Shown: positions 49,156 through 58,127 of the stretch, piece after piece
Position numbering within the stretch: position 1 is the first letter of the stretch
Layout of the letters: the number at the start of each line of letters is the position of its first letter
Origin: Ectopseudomonas chengduensis
Lineage (GTDB): Bacteria; Pseudomonadota; Gammaproteobacteria; Pseudomonadales; Pseudomonadaceae
Length of the DNA stretch: 64,000 bases
Direction: 5' to 3'
Assembly: GCF_900102635.1 (NCBI RefSeq)
Contig: NZ_FMZQ01000001.1
Coordinates: 744,001-808,000, forward strand
Program-made: the position numbers and the translations under genes
The notes under the pieces: generated by a model
Databases searched by the model: none
Seen by the model: the letters and a program-made list of their open reading frames with translations, nothing else
Told to the model about the DNA's origin: nothing

Positions 49156-49830
49156 TCAGCGGACCTGACGCTGCTGTAACAGCAGGTTGCTGAAGCCGCC
49201 GGCTGCCAGGGTCTTCTGCGCGGCCGCGAGTTGCTCGCGACTGGCGAAGGGGCCGACCAGAACCCGGTGCCAGGTCTCGTCGCGCACCTTGCCAGTTTCC
49301 ACGCGTACGTTCTGGCCGAGCAGGATGATCTGCGCGCGCACAGTGTCGGCATCGTCACGCTTGCGGAACGAGCCGGCCTGGAGGAAGAACTGCGTGGTGA
49401 CGGGCGCGCTGGCCAGTACCGGCGGCGCAGGCGGCGGCACCTGGCCGTTGAGCGCAGCTTCGGCGCGAGCGGTGTCGATCTTCGCAGCCTCTTCCGGGGT
49501 GACCGGTTTCTGTTCGGGCACGGGGGGCGGCGTTTCTTCCAGTGCCTGCGGCAGGATCACTTCCGACTCCGGCAGCAGGGTGTAGAAGTCGTACTTGGGC
49601 CTGGCCGGCTCGGGCTGCGTCGGTTTCGGTTCGGGTTTGGTGCTGCGCACCTGCTCGCCCTTGTCGCGCTTGATCTCGTCACGGCCCGGTTCAAGGCTGA
49701 ACAGGAACATGAAGAAACCACCGACCACCAGGCCGCAGGCCAGCCAGATCCAGCCCGGTACGGGCTTCTTCGCCGGGGCCTGATAGCGACTGGCGCCGCG
49801 TTTCGGCGCCGGTTTCTTGCGCGCTGCCAT
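49156..49830 (-). CDS. SPOR-domain membrane protein (PA5052 type)
   Basis: A 224-aa inner-membrane protein related to FtsN/DedD. A basic N-terminus (ARKKPAPKRGASRYQ) precedes a single membrane helix (WIWLACGLVVGGFFMFLFSL) and a Pro/Glu-rich linker. The C-terminal SPOR domain (TQFFLQAGSFRKRDDADTVR to FSNLLLQQRQVR) binds denuded peptidoglycan. It starts one base after the argS stop. Its last 50 bases are duplicated at 47973-48022, on the far side of the NYN insertion. Confidence 0.92.
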   Translation of the reverse strand: MAARKKPAPKRGASRYQAPAKKPVPGWIWLACGLVVGGFFMFLFSLEPGRDEIKRDKGEQVRSTKPEPKPTQPEPARPKYDFYTLLPESEVILPQALEETPPPVPEQKPVTPEEAAKIDTARAEAALNGQVPPPAPPVLASAPVTTQFFLQAGSFRKRDDADTVRAQIILLGQNVRVETGKVRDETWHRVLVGPFASREQLAAAQKTLAAGGFSNLLLQQRQVR

Positions 49831-51570
49831 TTACATCCGCTCCAGAGTTTCCAGGCCGAGCAGCTCCAGGCCCTGCTTGAGGGTACGGCCAGTGAGGGCC
49901 GCCAGGCGCAGACGGCTGTTGCGCGTGGCTTCGTCTTCGGCAGTCAGGATCGGGCAGTTCTCGTAGAAACTGGAGAACAGCCCGGCGATGTCGTACAGGT
50001 AAGCGCACAGCATGTGCGGCGTGCCCTTGTCGGCCACATTGCCGAGCAGCTCGTTGAACTGCGCCAGTTTGCCAGCCAGTGCCTGTTCCTGATCGGCGAC
50101 CAGGGTGATCTGCCCGCCGATTTCATCAACGCCCTTGCCCAGCTTGCGGAAGATGCTGGCGACGCGGGTGTAGGCGTACAGCAGGTAGGGCGCGGTGTTG
50201 CCCTCGAAACTCAGCATAAGGTCGAAGTTGAAGCTGTAGTCACTGGTGCGGTGCTTGGACAGGTCGGCGTACTTCACCGAGGCGATGCCGACCACGCGGG
50301 CGATCTGACGCAGCTCGTCCTCGGTCAGTTCCGGGTTCTTGTCCTTGACCAGGCTGTAGGCGCGCTGCTCGGCTTCGTCGAGCAGCTGCACCAGTTTCAC
50401 GGTGCCGCCGTCGCGGGTCTTGAACGGACGACCGTCCGGGCCGTTCATGGTGCCGAAGCCCATGTGTTCCATTTCCATGCTGGCCGGGACGAAGCCGGCC
50501 AGGCGTGCGCAGGCGAAGACCATCTGGAAGTGCAGGGCCTGGCGCTGGTCGACGAAGTACAGCACGCGGTCGGCCTTGAGTACGTTGGCTCGGTAGCGGG
50601 TGGCTGCCAGGTCGGTGGTGGCGTACAGATAGCCGCCGCCGGCCTTCTGCACGATCAGCGGCAGCGGCTTGCCTTCAGCGTTCTTGAACTCGTCCATGAA
50701 CACGCACTGGGCGCCGTTGTCTTCGGTCAGCAGGCCCTTGGCGGCGAGGTCGGCGACCACCTGCGGCAGGTCGTCGTTGTAGGCGCTCTCGCCCCTGACG
50801 TCGGCCATGGAGAGCTTGACGCCGAGACGGTCATACAGCGCCTGGCAGTGCGACAGGGAGATGTCGTTGAAACGGTGCCACAAGCGTAGGCACTCGGCGT
50901 CGCCGGCCTGCAGCTGGACCACCAGCTCACGGGCGCGGTCGGCGAATTCAGGGGATTCGTCGAAGCGCTTCTTCGCCGTGCGGTAGAAACCTTCCAGGTC
51001 GGCCAGTTCGCTTTCGGCGGCGGCCGGGTTTTCCTGCATGTAGGCCAGCAGCATGCCGAACTGGGTGCCCCAGTCGCCGACATGATTCTGGCGGATCACC
51101 GTGTCGCCGAGGAACTCCAGTACGCGCGCCACGCCGTCGCCGATGATGGTCGAGCGCAGGTGGCCGACGTGCATTTCCTTGGCCAGATTGGGCGCCGACA
51201 GGTCGACCACCACGCGTTGCGTCGGGCCGTTCTTGCGTACGCCGAGCTTGGCGTCAGCCAGCGCAGCTTCCAGGCGTTGAGCCAGGGCATCGCTGTTCTG
51301 GAAGAAATTGAGGAAGCCGGGGCCGGCGATTTCCACCTTGGTGATCTGCTCGTCGGCTGGCAGGGCAGCGATCAGCTTCTCGGCCAGGTCGCGCGGCTTC
51401 ATGCCGGCGGGTTTGGCCAGCATCATGGCGATGTTGCTGGCGAAGTCGCCGTGGCTCTTGTCCTTGGTGTTCTCCACCTGGATGGCCGGCGTCAGGCCCG
51501 CAGGCAACACGCCTTCGGCGGTCAGGCGGTCGAGGGCTTGCTGGATCAGGTGGCGAATGCTGTCTTTCAT
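49831..51570 (-). CDS. argS: Arginyl-tRNA synthetase
   Basis: Class I synthetase of 579 aa. It has the N-terminal Add-1 domain ([20 protein letters not shown]), the HIGH motif as [20 protein letters not shown] and [21 protein letters not shown] degenerate KMSKS region ([15 protein letters not shown]) precedes the anticodon-binding C-terminus. ATG 51570 is chosen; the longer frame is intergenic. It abuts the SPOR gene. Confidence 0.95.
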   Translation of the reverse strand: MKDSIRHLIQQALDRLTAEGVLPAGLTPAIQVENTKDKSHGDFASNIAMMLAKPAGMKPRDLAEKLIAALPADEQITKVEIAGPGFLNFFQNSDALAQRLEAALADAKLGVRKNGPTQRVVVDLSAPNLAKEMHVGHLRSTIIGDGVARVLEFLGDTVIRQNHVGDWGTQFGMLLAYMQENPAAAESELADLEGFYRTAKKRFDESPEFADRARELVVQLQAGDAECLRLWHRFNDISLSHCQALYDRLGVKLSMADVRGESAYNDDLPQVVADLAAKGLLTEDNGAQCVFMDEFKNAEGKPLPLIVQKAGGGYLYATTDLAATRYRANVLKADRVLYFVDQRQALHFQMVFACARLAGFVPASMEMEHMGFGTMNGPDGRPFKTRDGGTVKLVQLLDEAEQRAYSLVKDKNPELTEDELRQIARVVGIASVKYADLSKHRTSDYSFNFDLMLSFEGNTAPYLLYAYTRVASIFRKLGKGVDEIGGQITLVADQEQALAGKLAQFNELLGNVADKGTPHMLCAYLYDIAGLFSSFYENCPILTAEDEATRNSRLRLAALTGRTLKQGLELLGLETLERM

Positions 51571-51684
51571 GTTCGGCTCGGGTTGCCTTGGGGCTTTGAT
51601 CGAAAACTGCGCATTATAAGAGCAGCAGCAAGCTGCAAGCCACAAGCGGCAAGGAAAAGCGTGCCGCGTTTCCGTGGGTAGTGG

Positions 51685-51759
51685 GTAGGGTGGGCTTCAG
51701 CCCACCAACGCTAACCGCTGTTGGTGGGCTGAAGCGGGACGCCGCCCGGCCCACCCTAC
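51685..51759. repeat. REP palindrome, GTAGGGTGGGCT family, variant right arm
   Basis: GTAGGGTGGGCTTCAGCCCA pairs with TTGGTGGGCTGAAG and CCCACCCTAC. The right arm is interrupted by CGGGACGCCGCCCGG, an inner hairpin like that in 45705-45767. It lies between argS and priA. Confidence 0.82.
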
Positions 51760-51813
51760 GGACTGCCGGAGTTCGCTAGCGCCGCTCGTTTCTACATAAA
51801 GCCGGCATGCGGT

Positions 51814-54033
51814 TCAGAAAAGGTCGATCGGATCGACATCCAGCGACCAGCGTACCGCACGGCCGCTAGGCATCTGTTCCAGTGCATGCAACCAGCGGTT
51901 GAGCAGCCGGTGCAGTGGCGCGCGGGCATTGCCCTGCAGCAGCAGTTGCGCGCGGAAGCGCCCGGCGCGGCGTTCCATCGGTGCGGGCACCGGTCCGAGC
52001 AGTTCGATGCCGGTCAGACCCAGTTCGCCCAGCAAATGTTCGGCCTCGCTGCAGGCCTCATCGAGAAAACTCTCGGCCTGGCCAGGCTTGTGCGCTTCGG
52101 CGCGCAGCAACGCCAAGTGGCAGAATGGTGGCAGACCGGCACTGCGGCGTTCGCTCAGCGCCTGTTCGGCGAAGGCGAAGTAGCCTTGCTCGGTCAGTTG
52201 CACCAGCAGCGGATGGTCGGCCAGGTGGCTCTGGATGATCACCTTGCCCGGTTCCTCGGCGCGGCCAGCGCGACCGGCAACCTGCACGATCAACTGCGCC
52301 ATGCGCTCGCTGGCGCGAAAGTCGGCGGAGAACAGGCCGCCGTCAGCGTCGAGGATCGACACCAGCGTCACCCGCGGGAAGTGGTGACCTTTGGCGAGCA
52401 TCTGGGTGCCGACCAGGATGCACGGCTCGCCCTTGTTGATGGTGGCGAACAGGCGATCCATGGCGCCCTTGCGCGAGGTGCTGTCGCGGTCGACGCGCAG
52501 CACCGGGTAGTCGGGAAACAGCAGCGCCAGGCGCTCTTCGGCGCGTTCGGTGCCGGCGCCGACCGGGCGCAGGTCGACGTGTTGGCATTTTGGACAATTG
52601 CTCGGCTGCTTCTCGACGTGGCCGCAGTGATGGCAGCGCAGTTCCTGGTAGCGCTGGTGCACGGTCATGCGTGCGTCGCAGCGTGGGCATTCGGACAGCC
52701 AGCCGCAGTCGTGGCAGAGCAGGGTCGGGGCGAAGCCGCGGCGGTTGAGAAACACCAGCACCTGCTGGCCGGCGGCGAGTGTCTGGGTGATGGCCTGCTG
52801 CATCGGGCCGGAGATGCCCGAGTCCAGTGGCCGGCTCTTCACATCCAGGCGCAGAAAGCGCGGCTGGCTGGCGCCGCCGGCGCGCTGTGTCAGCTTGAGC
52901 AGGGCATAGCGGCCGGTGTAGGCGTTGTGCAGGCTTTCCAGCGAGGGTGTGGCCGAGCCGAGGACGATGGGCACGTCTTCCTGGCGGGCGCGCACCAGCG
53001 CCAGGTCGCGGGCGTGGTAGCGCAGACCTTCCTGCTGTTTATAGGAGGCGTCGTGTTCTTCGTCGACGATGATCAGCCCCGGGTTCTTCATTGGCGTGAA
53101 CAGCGCCGAGCGCGTGCCGATGATGATGTCGGCCTCGCCATCGCGTGCCGCCAACCAAGCGTCGAGGCGCTCGCGGTCGTTCACCGCCGAATGCAGCAGA
53201 GCGATGCGCGCGTTGAAGCGGCGGGCGAAACGGTCGAAGGTCTGCGGCCCGAGGTTGATCTCGGGGATCAGCACCAGCGCCTGCTTGCCGGCCTCCAGGC
53301 ATTGGTGGATCAGTTGCAGGTAGACCTCGGTCTTGCCGCTGCCGGTGACGCCCGCCAGTAGAAAGGCGTTGAACTGGTCCCAGCCTGACGCCACGGCATT
53401 CACCGCGGCGCGTTGCTCGGCATTCAGCGGCAATTCCGGTTGTGCCAGCCAGTGCGCCGGCTTGGCATGCGGCTGGGTGCGGCGCACCTCGACCCGTACC
53501 AGCCCCTTCTCATGCAGCAATTGCAGGCTGTCGCGGTTGAGTTGCAGCTGGCTGAGCAGGCTGTGGGCCACGCCGTGCGGGTGTTGCGCCAGTGCCTTGA
53601 GGGCGTCGCGCTGGCGTGGTGCGCGGGCCAGGCGTGGGTCGTCGACGCTGGCGCCTTTGTTGGCCAGCCAGTAACGCTCCTGGCGGGTTTCGGCGGGCTC
53701 GCCCTGGCGCAGCAACACGGGCAAGGCCCAGCTCAGGGTGTCGCCGAGGCTGTGCTGGTAGTACTGCGCCGTCCACAGGCACAGCTTGAACAGCGACGCC
53801 GGCAGCGGTGGGCGGGCGTCGAGCAATTCCAGGGCGGGCTTGAGCTTGTCCGTCGGGACGTCGCTCTGGCTGTCGACTTCCACCAGCACGCCGATCATCT
53901 CGCGCCGGCCGAAGGGCACGCGCAGGCGTGCGCCTGGCTGCAAGGCGCTGCGCGACACGCCGGCGGGGGCGAGGTAGTCGAACAGGCGGCGCAGCGGCGA
54001 GGGCAGGGCGAGGCGCAGGATCAGGTTGGGCAA
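51814..54033 (-). CDS. priA: PriA, primosomal replication restart helicase
   Basis: 3'-5' helicase of 739 aa that restarts stalled forks. The N-terminal DNA-binding domain precedes Walker A GVTGSGKTEVYLQLIHQ (about 229-245) and the DEEH box VDEEHDASYKQQEGL. The zinc-binding insert CHDCGWLSECPRCDAR through CPKCQH has eight cysteines. Motif VI lies in IVQVAGRAGRAEEPGKVIIQ. It starts at TTG 54033 with GGAG eight bases upstream. It is divergent from rpmE. Confidence 0.94.
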   Translation of the reverse strand: MPNLILRLALPSPLRRLFDYLAPAGVSRSALQPGARLRVPFGRREMIGVLVEVDSQSDVPTDKLKPALELLDARPPLPASLFKLCLWTAQYYQHSLGDTLSWALPVLLRQGEPAETRQERYWLANKGASVDDPRLARAPRQRDALKALAQHPHGVAHSLLSQLQLNRDSLQLLHEKGLVRVEVRRTQPHAKPAHWLAQPELPLNAEQRAAVNAVASGWDQFNAFLLAGVTGSGKTEVYLQLIHQCLEAGKQALVLIPEINLGPQTFDRFARRFNARIALLHSAVNDRERLDAWLAARDGEADIIIGTRSALFTPMKNPGLIIVDEEHDASYKQQEGLRYHARDLALVRARQEDVPIVLGSATPSLESLHNAYTGRYALLKLTQRAGGASQPRFLRLDVKSRPLDSGISGPMQQAITQTLAAGQQVLVFLNRRGFAPTLLCHDCGWLSECPRCDARMTVHQRYQELRCHHCGHVEKQPSNCPKCQHVDLRPVGAGTERAEERLALLFPDYPVLRVDRDSTSRKGAMDRLFATINKGEPCILVGTQMLAKGHHFPRVTLVSILDADGGLFSADFRASERMAQLIVQVAGRAGRAEEPGKVIIQSHLADHPLLVQLTEQGYFAFAEQALSERRSAGLPPFCHLALLRAEAHKPGQAESFLDEACSEAEHLLGELGLTGIELLGPVPAPMERRAGRFRAQLLLQGNARAPLHRLLNRWLHALEQMPSGRAVRWSLDVDPIDLF

Positions 54034-54094
54034 GCCAGAAGCTCCATTGACAGGCCGGCGATCTTAACACGCGACGACCGGCGCCTTGCGTGGC

Positions 54095-54122
54095 TTGCAT
54101 CGGTCTGCGTCTCTGGTAAGAT
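54095..54122 (+). promoter_or_regulatory. Sigma-70-like promoter of rpmE
   Basis: TTGCAT (54095-54100) and TAAGAT (54117-54122) are 16 bases apart, about 70 bases before the rpmE start. Confidence 0.5.
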
Positions 54123-54191
54123 GCGCGGCCTATTTCTGTGCGGTGCCTGACATTGGTCGGGTGGCGGCACGACTACCCCGAGGAAAGCACG

Positions 54192-54404
54192 ATGAAAGCC
54201 GATATCCATCCGAACTACGTCGAAATCGACGCTACCTGCTCCTGCGGTAACGTGATCAAGACCCGCTCCACCCTGGGCAAGAACCTGAGCCTCGACGTTT
54301 GCTCCGAGTGCCACCCGTTCTACACCGGTAAGCAGAAAGTGCTGGACACCGGCGGCCGTATCGATCGCTTCAAGCAGCGCTTCGGCGTATTCGGCGCCAA
54401 GTAA
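54192..54404 (+). CDS. rpmE: 50S ribosomal protein L31 (zinc-binding form)
   Basis: A 70-aa L31. The cysteines of [12 protein letters not shown] (16 and 18) and [13 protein letters not shown] (37 and 40) are intact, so this is the zinc-containing C+ form and not the YkgM type. GAGGAAAGCACG precedes the ATG. A terminator hairpin 47 bases after the stop lies inside the next gene. Confidence 0.97.
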   Translation: MKADIHPNYVEIDATCSCGNVIKTRSTLGKNLSLDVCSECHPFYTGKQKVLDTGGRIDRFKQRFGVFGAK

Positions 54405-54430
54405 GCGACCGAACGAAAACGGAATCTGGC

Positions 54431-55231
54431 ATGCGCCACTCCGTGATACTGAAAAAGGCGTCCCTGGTGGGCGCCTTTTTCGTTTCTCTGCTTTGTGTCG
54501 ATCTGGCTCAGGCCTTCTGTCCGTTACGCGCAGATCTGGTTCAGGTTGCGGTGCGCCAGGTGGTCGATGGCGACACCGTGCGCCTGGCCGATGGGCGCAG
54601 CATTCGCCTGATCGGCATCAACGCACCTGAGCTGGGGCGCAAGGGACGCAGTGACGAGCCCTTCGCCGTGCAGTCCAAACGTCGCCTGCAGGCACTGGTC
54701 GATGCCAGTGATGGGCGTGTCGGCCTGCTCTACGGCGAGCAGCGCAAGGACCGTTACGGTCGTACCCTGGCCCACCTTTACGACCGTCAGGGGCGTAATC
54801 TGGAAGCGCAGTTGCTAGGTGAAGGCCTTGGGTTCATGGTCGCCGTGGCGCCCAATAGCGTACTCGTGAGTTGTCAGGCACAGGCCGAGCGCCAGGCTCG
54901 GCGTCAACGTCTGGGTGTGTGGCGCACCGAGCAAGTGAAGACGGCTGGCCAACTAAAGAGTGGCGGCTTCGCCTTGCTCAGCGGGCGGGTTGCAGGCGTG
55001 CAACGCAATCGCGGTGGCCTCTGGATCGATCTCGATGGTGGTCGGGTATTGCGCGTGGCGCCTGAGCTGCTCGGCGAGTTCGACGTGCGCGCGTTGCAGC
55101 GGCTCGAAGGGCAACGGGTGGAGGCGCGGGGCTGGGTCATCGATCGCCAGAGTCGCGGTGGCTTGAAGTCCGGGCAGGCGCGCTGGATGCTGCCGCTTAC
55201 TCATTCGGCGATGCTGGAGGTGTTGCCATGA
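54431..55231 (+). CDS. Secreted thermonuclease-family (SNase-like) protein
   Basis: A 266-aa exported protein with signal peptide SLVGAFFVSLLCVDLAQA. A staphylococcal-nuclease-like domain follows: VVDGDTVRLADGRSIRLIGI, NAPELGRKG, EQRKDRYGRTLAHLYDRQGR and GLGFMVAVAPN. The catalytic arginines of SNase correspond to Arg of SIRLIG and Arg of YGRTLAH. The C-terminal 90 residues look like a small beta-rich extra domain. The start region coincides with the rpmE terminator hairpin. It overlaps the M48 gene by four bases. Confidence 0.85.
   Translation: MRHSVILKKASLVGAFFVSLLCVDLAQAFCPLRADLVQVAVRQVVDGDTVRLADGRSIRLIGINAPELGRKGRSDEPFAVQSKRRLQALVDASDGRVGLLYGEQRKDRYGRTLAHLYDRQGRNLEAQLLGEGLGFMVAVAPNSVLVSCQAQAERQARRQRLGVWRTEQVKTAGQLKSGGFALLSGRVAGVQRNRGGLWIDLDGGRVLRVAPELLGEFDVRALQRLEGQRVEARGWVIDRQSRGGLKSGQARWMLPLTHSAMLEVLP
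54451..54481 (+). terminator. Terminator of rpmE, inside the downstream coding start
   Basis: GAAAAAGGCG (54451-54460) and CGCCTTTTTC (54472-54481) form a 10-bp stem with an 11-base loop and a U-rich 3' arm, 47 bases after the rpmE stop. The hairpin lies in codons 7-17 of the nuclease gene. Confidence 0.7.
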
Positions 55232-56664
55232 TGCGTGCATTGATGTTGTGCCTGATCTGCAGCTGGCTGGCAGGTTGCGCGGTCAATCCTGCCACGGGTC
55301 GCAACGACTTCGTGATGATGAGTGAGCGCCAGGAGCTGGAGCTCGGGGCGCGCTACAACCAGGAAATCCTCAAGCAATACCCGCGCTATGAGGACGCCAA
55401 ACTGCAGGCTTATATTCAGCGCGTCGGCGAGCGGGTAGCACGCAGCAGCCATCGCAATCAGCTCAACTACGTTTTCACCCTGGTGGACAGCCCGGACGTC
55501 AACGCCTTCGCCTTGCCGGGGGGCTACATCTATATCCATCGTGGCCTGCTCGCTTATCTGAATTCCGAGGCGGAGCTGGCTGCTGTACTGGGTCACGAAG
55601 TGGGTCACGTCACGGCCCGCCATAGTGTGCGCCAGCAAAGTCAGTCCACGGCCTGGGGCTTGCTCGGGCAGGCTGCGGCTATCGGTACTGGTGTCGGCGC
55701 AGTGGGGGATCTGACCAGCGCCATGGGTAATGCGTTCGTGCGCGGCTACGGGCGCGACATGGAGTTGGAGGCCGATGGTCTGGGCGCGCAATACCTGGCG
55801 CGTGGTGGCTACGATCCGCAGGCGATGATCGAAGTGGTCAAGGTGCTCAAGGCGCAGGAAGATTTCGCCCGCGAGCAGGCAGCCAAGCGCGGCGAAGCGC
55901 CCGCGGCGGGTGGCTACCACGGCTTGTTCGACACCCACCCGGACAATGATCGTCGTCTGCAGGAGGTGATCGGTCCTGCGCGTGCGCTGGTGGGCGGCAA
56001 TCAGGAAGTGGGCCGCGACAATTTCCTGCAGATGCTCGACGGCCTGGTGTTCGGCGATTCGGCCGCCAGCGGTATTCGCCGTGGGCGCAATTTCTATCAC
56101 GGCGAGCTGGACTTCACCCTGACCTACCCGCAGGGCTGGCAACTGGTCAATCGCCCCGATGTGCTGATCGGCCACACCCCGGATGAGCAGGCTTTCATCG
56201 CCATGACCCTGGAGACGGCGGACAAGCGTCTGTCGCCCGCCGAATTTCTGCGCCAACGCGTCGGCAACCAGCGTCTGGTGGCCGGCGAGGAGCTGCGCCT
56301 TGGTGCGTTGCAGGGCTATACGGCGGTGTTGCAGGGGCAGTCGGCGCGTCGCGTGGCGGTAATCTATCGCGGCGACAACGCTTACCTTTTCGTGGCAGCG
56401 GTGAAAGGACGTGCCTCGCTGGAAACCGAGGATCAACGTTTCCTTGAGGTTATCCGCAGTTACCGGCCGCTCAAGGCGGCCGAACGCAAGCTGGCCGAGC
56501 CAGTGCGCCTGCACCTGGTAAGGGCGAAGGCAGGGCAGAGTATCTCCGCTTTGGCCAAGAATTCGCCGCTGCCAGTCGATGGCGAGGCGCAGTTGCGTCT
56601 GCTCAACGGGCTCTACCCAAGCGGTGAGCCGCGGCCTGGCGAGTGGTTGAAAACGCTGCGCTAG
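55228..56664 (+). CDS. M48-family periplasmic metalloprotease lipoprotein
   Basis: A 478-aa zinc protease like BepA or LoiP. Lipobox SWLAGC (Cys near 16), zinc motif VLGHEVGHVTARHSVRQQSQ (about residues 124-143) and third ligand in MELEADGLGAQYLARGGYDP are present. The following region (FDTHPDNDRRLQEV) is typical. The C-terminal 200 residues form a separate domain ending in a LysM-like stretch (LVRAKAGQSISALAKNSPLP to RPGEWLKTLR). It probably serves outer-membrane protein quality control. It overlaps the nuclease gene by four bases. Confidence 0.9.
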   Translation: MMRALMLCLICSWLAGCAVNPATGRNDFVMMSERQELELGARYNQEILKQYPRYEDAKLQAYIQRVGERVARSSHRNQLNYVFTLVDSPDVNAFALPGGYIYIHRGLLAYLNSEAELAAVLGHEVGHVTARHSVRQQSQSTAWGLLGQAAAIGTGVGAVGDLTSAMGNAFVRGYGRDMELEADGLGAQYLARGGYDPQAMIEVVKVLKAQEDFAREQAAKRGEAPAAGGYHGLFDTHPDNDRRLQEVIGPARALVGGNQEVGRDNFLQMLDGLVFGDSAASGIRRGRNFYHGELDFTLTYPQGWQLVNRPDVLIGHTPDEQAFIAMTLETADKRLSPAEFLRQRVGNQRLVAGEELRLGALQGYTAVLQGQSARRVAVIYRGDNAYLFVAAVKGRASLETEDQRFLEVIRSYRPLKAAERKLAEPVRLHLVRAKAGQSISALAKNSPLPVDGEAQLRLLNGLYPSGEPRPGEWLKTLR

Positions 56665-56768
56665 CGCGGCGCTTCAATCGCGACCGAACGGTCTTGTGCA
56701 GGTGTATACAACTTGCGTATCCTCGGCCGCCTGCCCGTTCAACAGCCAACAAAAGCGGAAATGCCACT

Positions 56769-58037
56769 ATGTCAGATCTAAAAACTGCCGCTCTCGAATA
56801 TCACGCCCAGCCCCGCCCCGGTAAGCTGAGCGTCGAGTTGACCAAAGCCACTGCTACTGCCCGCGACCTGTCGCTGGCCTACAGTCCGGGTGTCGCTGAG
56901 CCGGTTCGCGAAATCGCTCGTGATGCCGAGCTGGCCTACCGTTACACCGGTAAAGGCAACCTGGTAGCCGTTATTTCCGATGGCACCGCCATCCTCGGCC
57001 TGGGTAACCTCGGCCCGCTGGCCTCCAAGCCGGTGATGGAAGGTAAAGGCGTGCTGTTCAAGCGTTTCGCTGGTATCGATGTGTTCGATATCGAAGTCGA
57101 TTCGGAAAGCCCGCAGGCCTTCATCGACACCGTCAAGCGCATCTCCATCACCTTCGGCGGCATCAACTTGGAAGATATCAAGGCCCCCGAGTGCTTCGAG
57201 ATCGAGCGCGCGCTGATCGAGCAGTGCGACATTCCGGTATTCCACGATGACCAGCACGGCACTGCGATCGTCACCGCTGCCGGCATGCTCAACGCCCTGG
57301 AAATCGCCGGCAAGACCCTGGAAGAGGCGAAGATCGTCTGCCTGGGTGCCGGTGCTGCCGCCATCTCCTGCATGAAGCTGCTGGTGAGCATGGGGGCCAA
57401 GGTCGAGAACATCTTCATGATCGATCGCAAGGGCGTGATTCACGCTGGCCGCGATGATCTGAACCAGTACAAGGCTGTGTTCGCTCACGAGACCGATCGT
57501 CGCACTCTGTCCGATGCGCTAGACGGCGCGGATGTGTTCGTCGGTCTGTCCGGCGCCAACCTGCTGAGCCCGGAAGATCTCCAGCGCATGGCGGCCAACC
57601 CGATCGTCTTCGCCTGCTCCAACCCGGACCCGGAAATCAAGCCGGAGCTGGCGCACGAGACGCGCAACGACGTGATCATGGCTACCGGTCGTTCCGACTA
57701 CCCGAACCAGGTCAACAACGTACTGGGTTTCCCCTTCATCTTCCGCGGTGCTCTGGACGTGCGCGCTACTCGCATCAACGAAGAAATGAAGATCGCCGCC
57801 GCCCTGGCGCTGCGTGACCTGGCCAAGTTGCCGGTACCGCAGGAAGTCTGCGACGCCTACGGCGGTATCGAACTGTCGTTCGGTCGCGAGTACATCATTC
57901 CGAAGCCGATGGACCAGCGTCTGATCACCGTGGTTTGCGATGCCGTGGCCAAGGCTGCCATCGAATCCGGTGTGGCGACCCTGCCCTATCCGAAGCACTA
58001 TCCGCTGAAATCGGTGGATGAAGTGTTCAACGGCTGA
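56769..58037 (+). CDS. maeB: NADP-type malic enzyme
   Basis: Decarboxylates malate to pyruvate, 422 aa. It starts MSDLKTAALEYHAQPRPGKL. The malic signature FHDDQHGTAIVTAAGMLNAL and the dinucleotide motif VCLGAGAAAISCMKLLVSMG are clear. It lacks the C-terminal phosphotransacetylase-like domain of long MaeB, which matches Pseudomonas. ATG 56769 is chosen; the longer frame begins inside the protease gene. It ends in a bidirectional terminator. Confidence 0.94.
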   Translation: MSDLKTAALEYHAQPRPGKLSVELTKATATARDLSLAYSPGVAEPVREIARDAELAYRYTGKGNLVAVISDGTAILGLGNLGPLASKPVMEGKGVLFKRFAGIDVFDIEVDSESPQAFIDTVKRISITFGGINLEDIKAPECFEIERALIEQCDIPVFHDDQHGTAIVTAAGMLNALEIAGKTLEEAKIVCLGAGAAAISCMKLLVSMGAKVENIFMIDRKGVIHAGRDDLNQYKAVFAHETDRRTLSDALDGADVFVGLSGANLLSPEDLQRMAANPIVFACSNPDPEIKPELAHETRNDVIMATGRSDYPNQVNNVLGFPFIFRGALDVRATRINEEMKIAAALALRDLAKLPVPQEVCDAYGGIELSFGREYIIPKPMDQRLITVVCDAVAKAAIESGVATLPYPKHYPLKSVDEVFNG

Positions 58038-58047
58038 TCGGCCGAGC

Positions 58048-58079
58048 AATAAAAAACCCGCTTCGGCGGGTTTTTTATT
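58048..58079. terminator. Bidirectional terminator between maeB and ponA
   Basis: AATAAAAAACCCGC-TTCG-GCGGGTTTTTTATT is a 14-bp perfect stem with an exceptionally stable tetraloop and A/T tracts on both sides. It can serve both convergent genes. Confidence 0.92.
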
Positions 58080-58127
58080 GTCTGTGATTCGGCTCAAGGC
58101 GACGCTTGCTGTCGCCTGAGCCTTATC

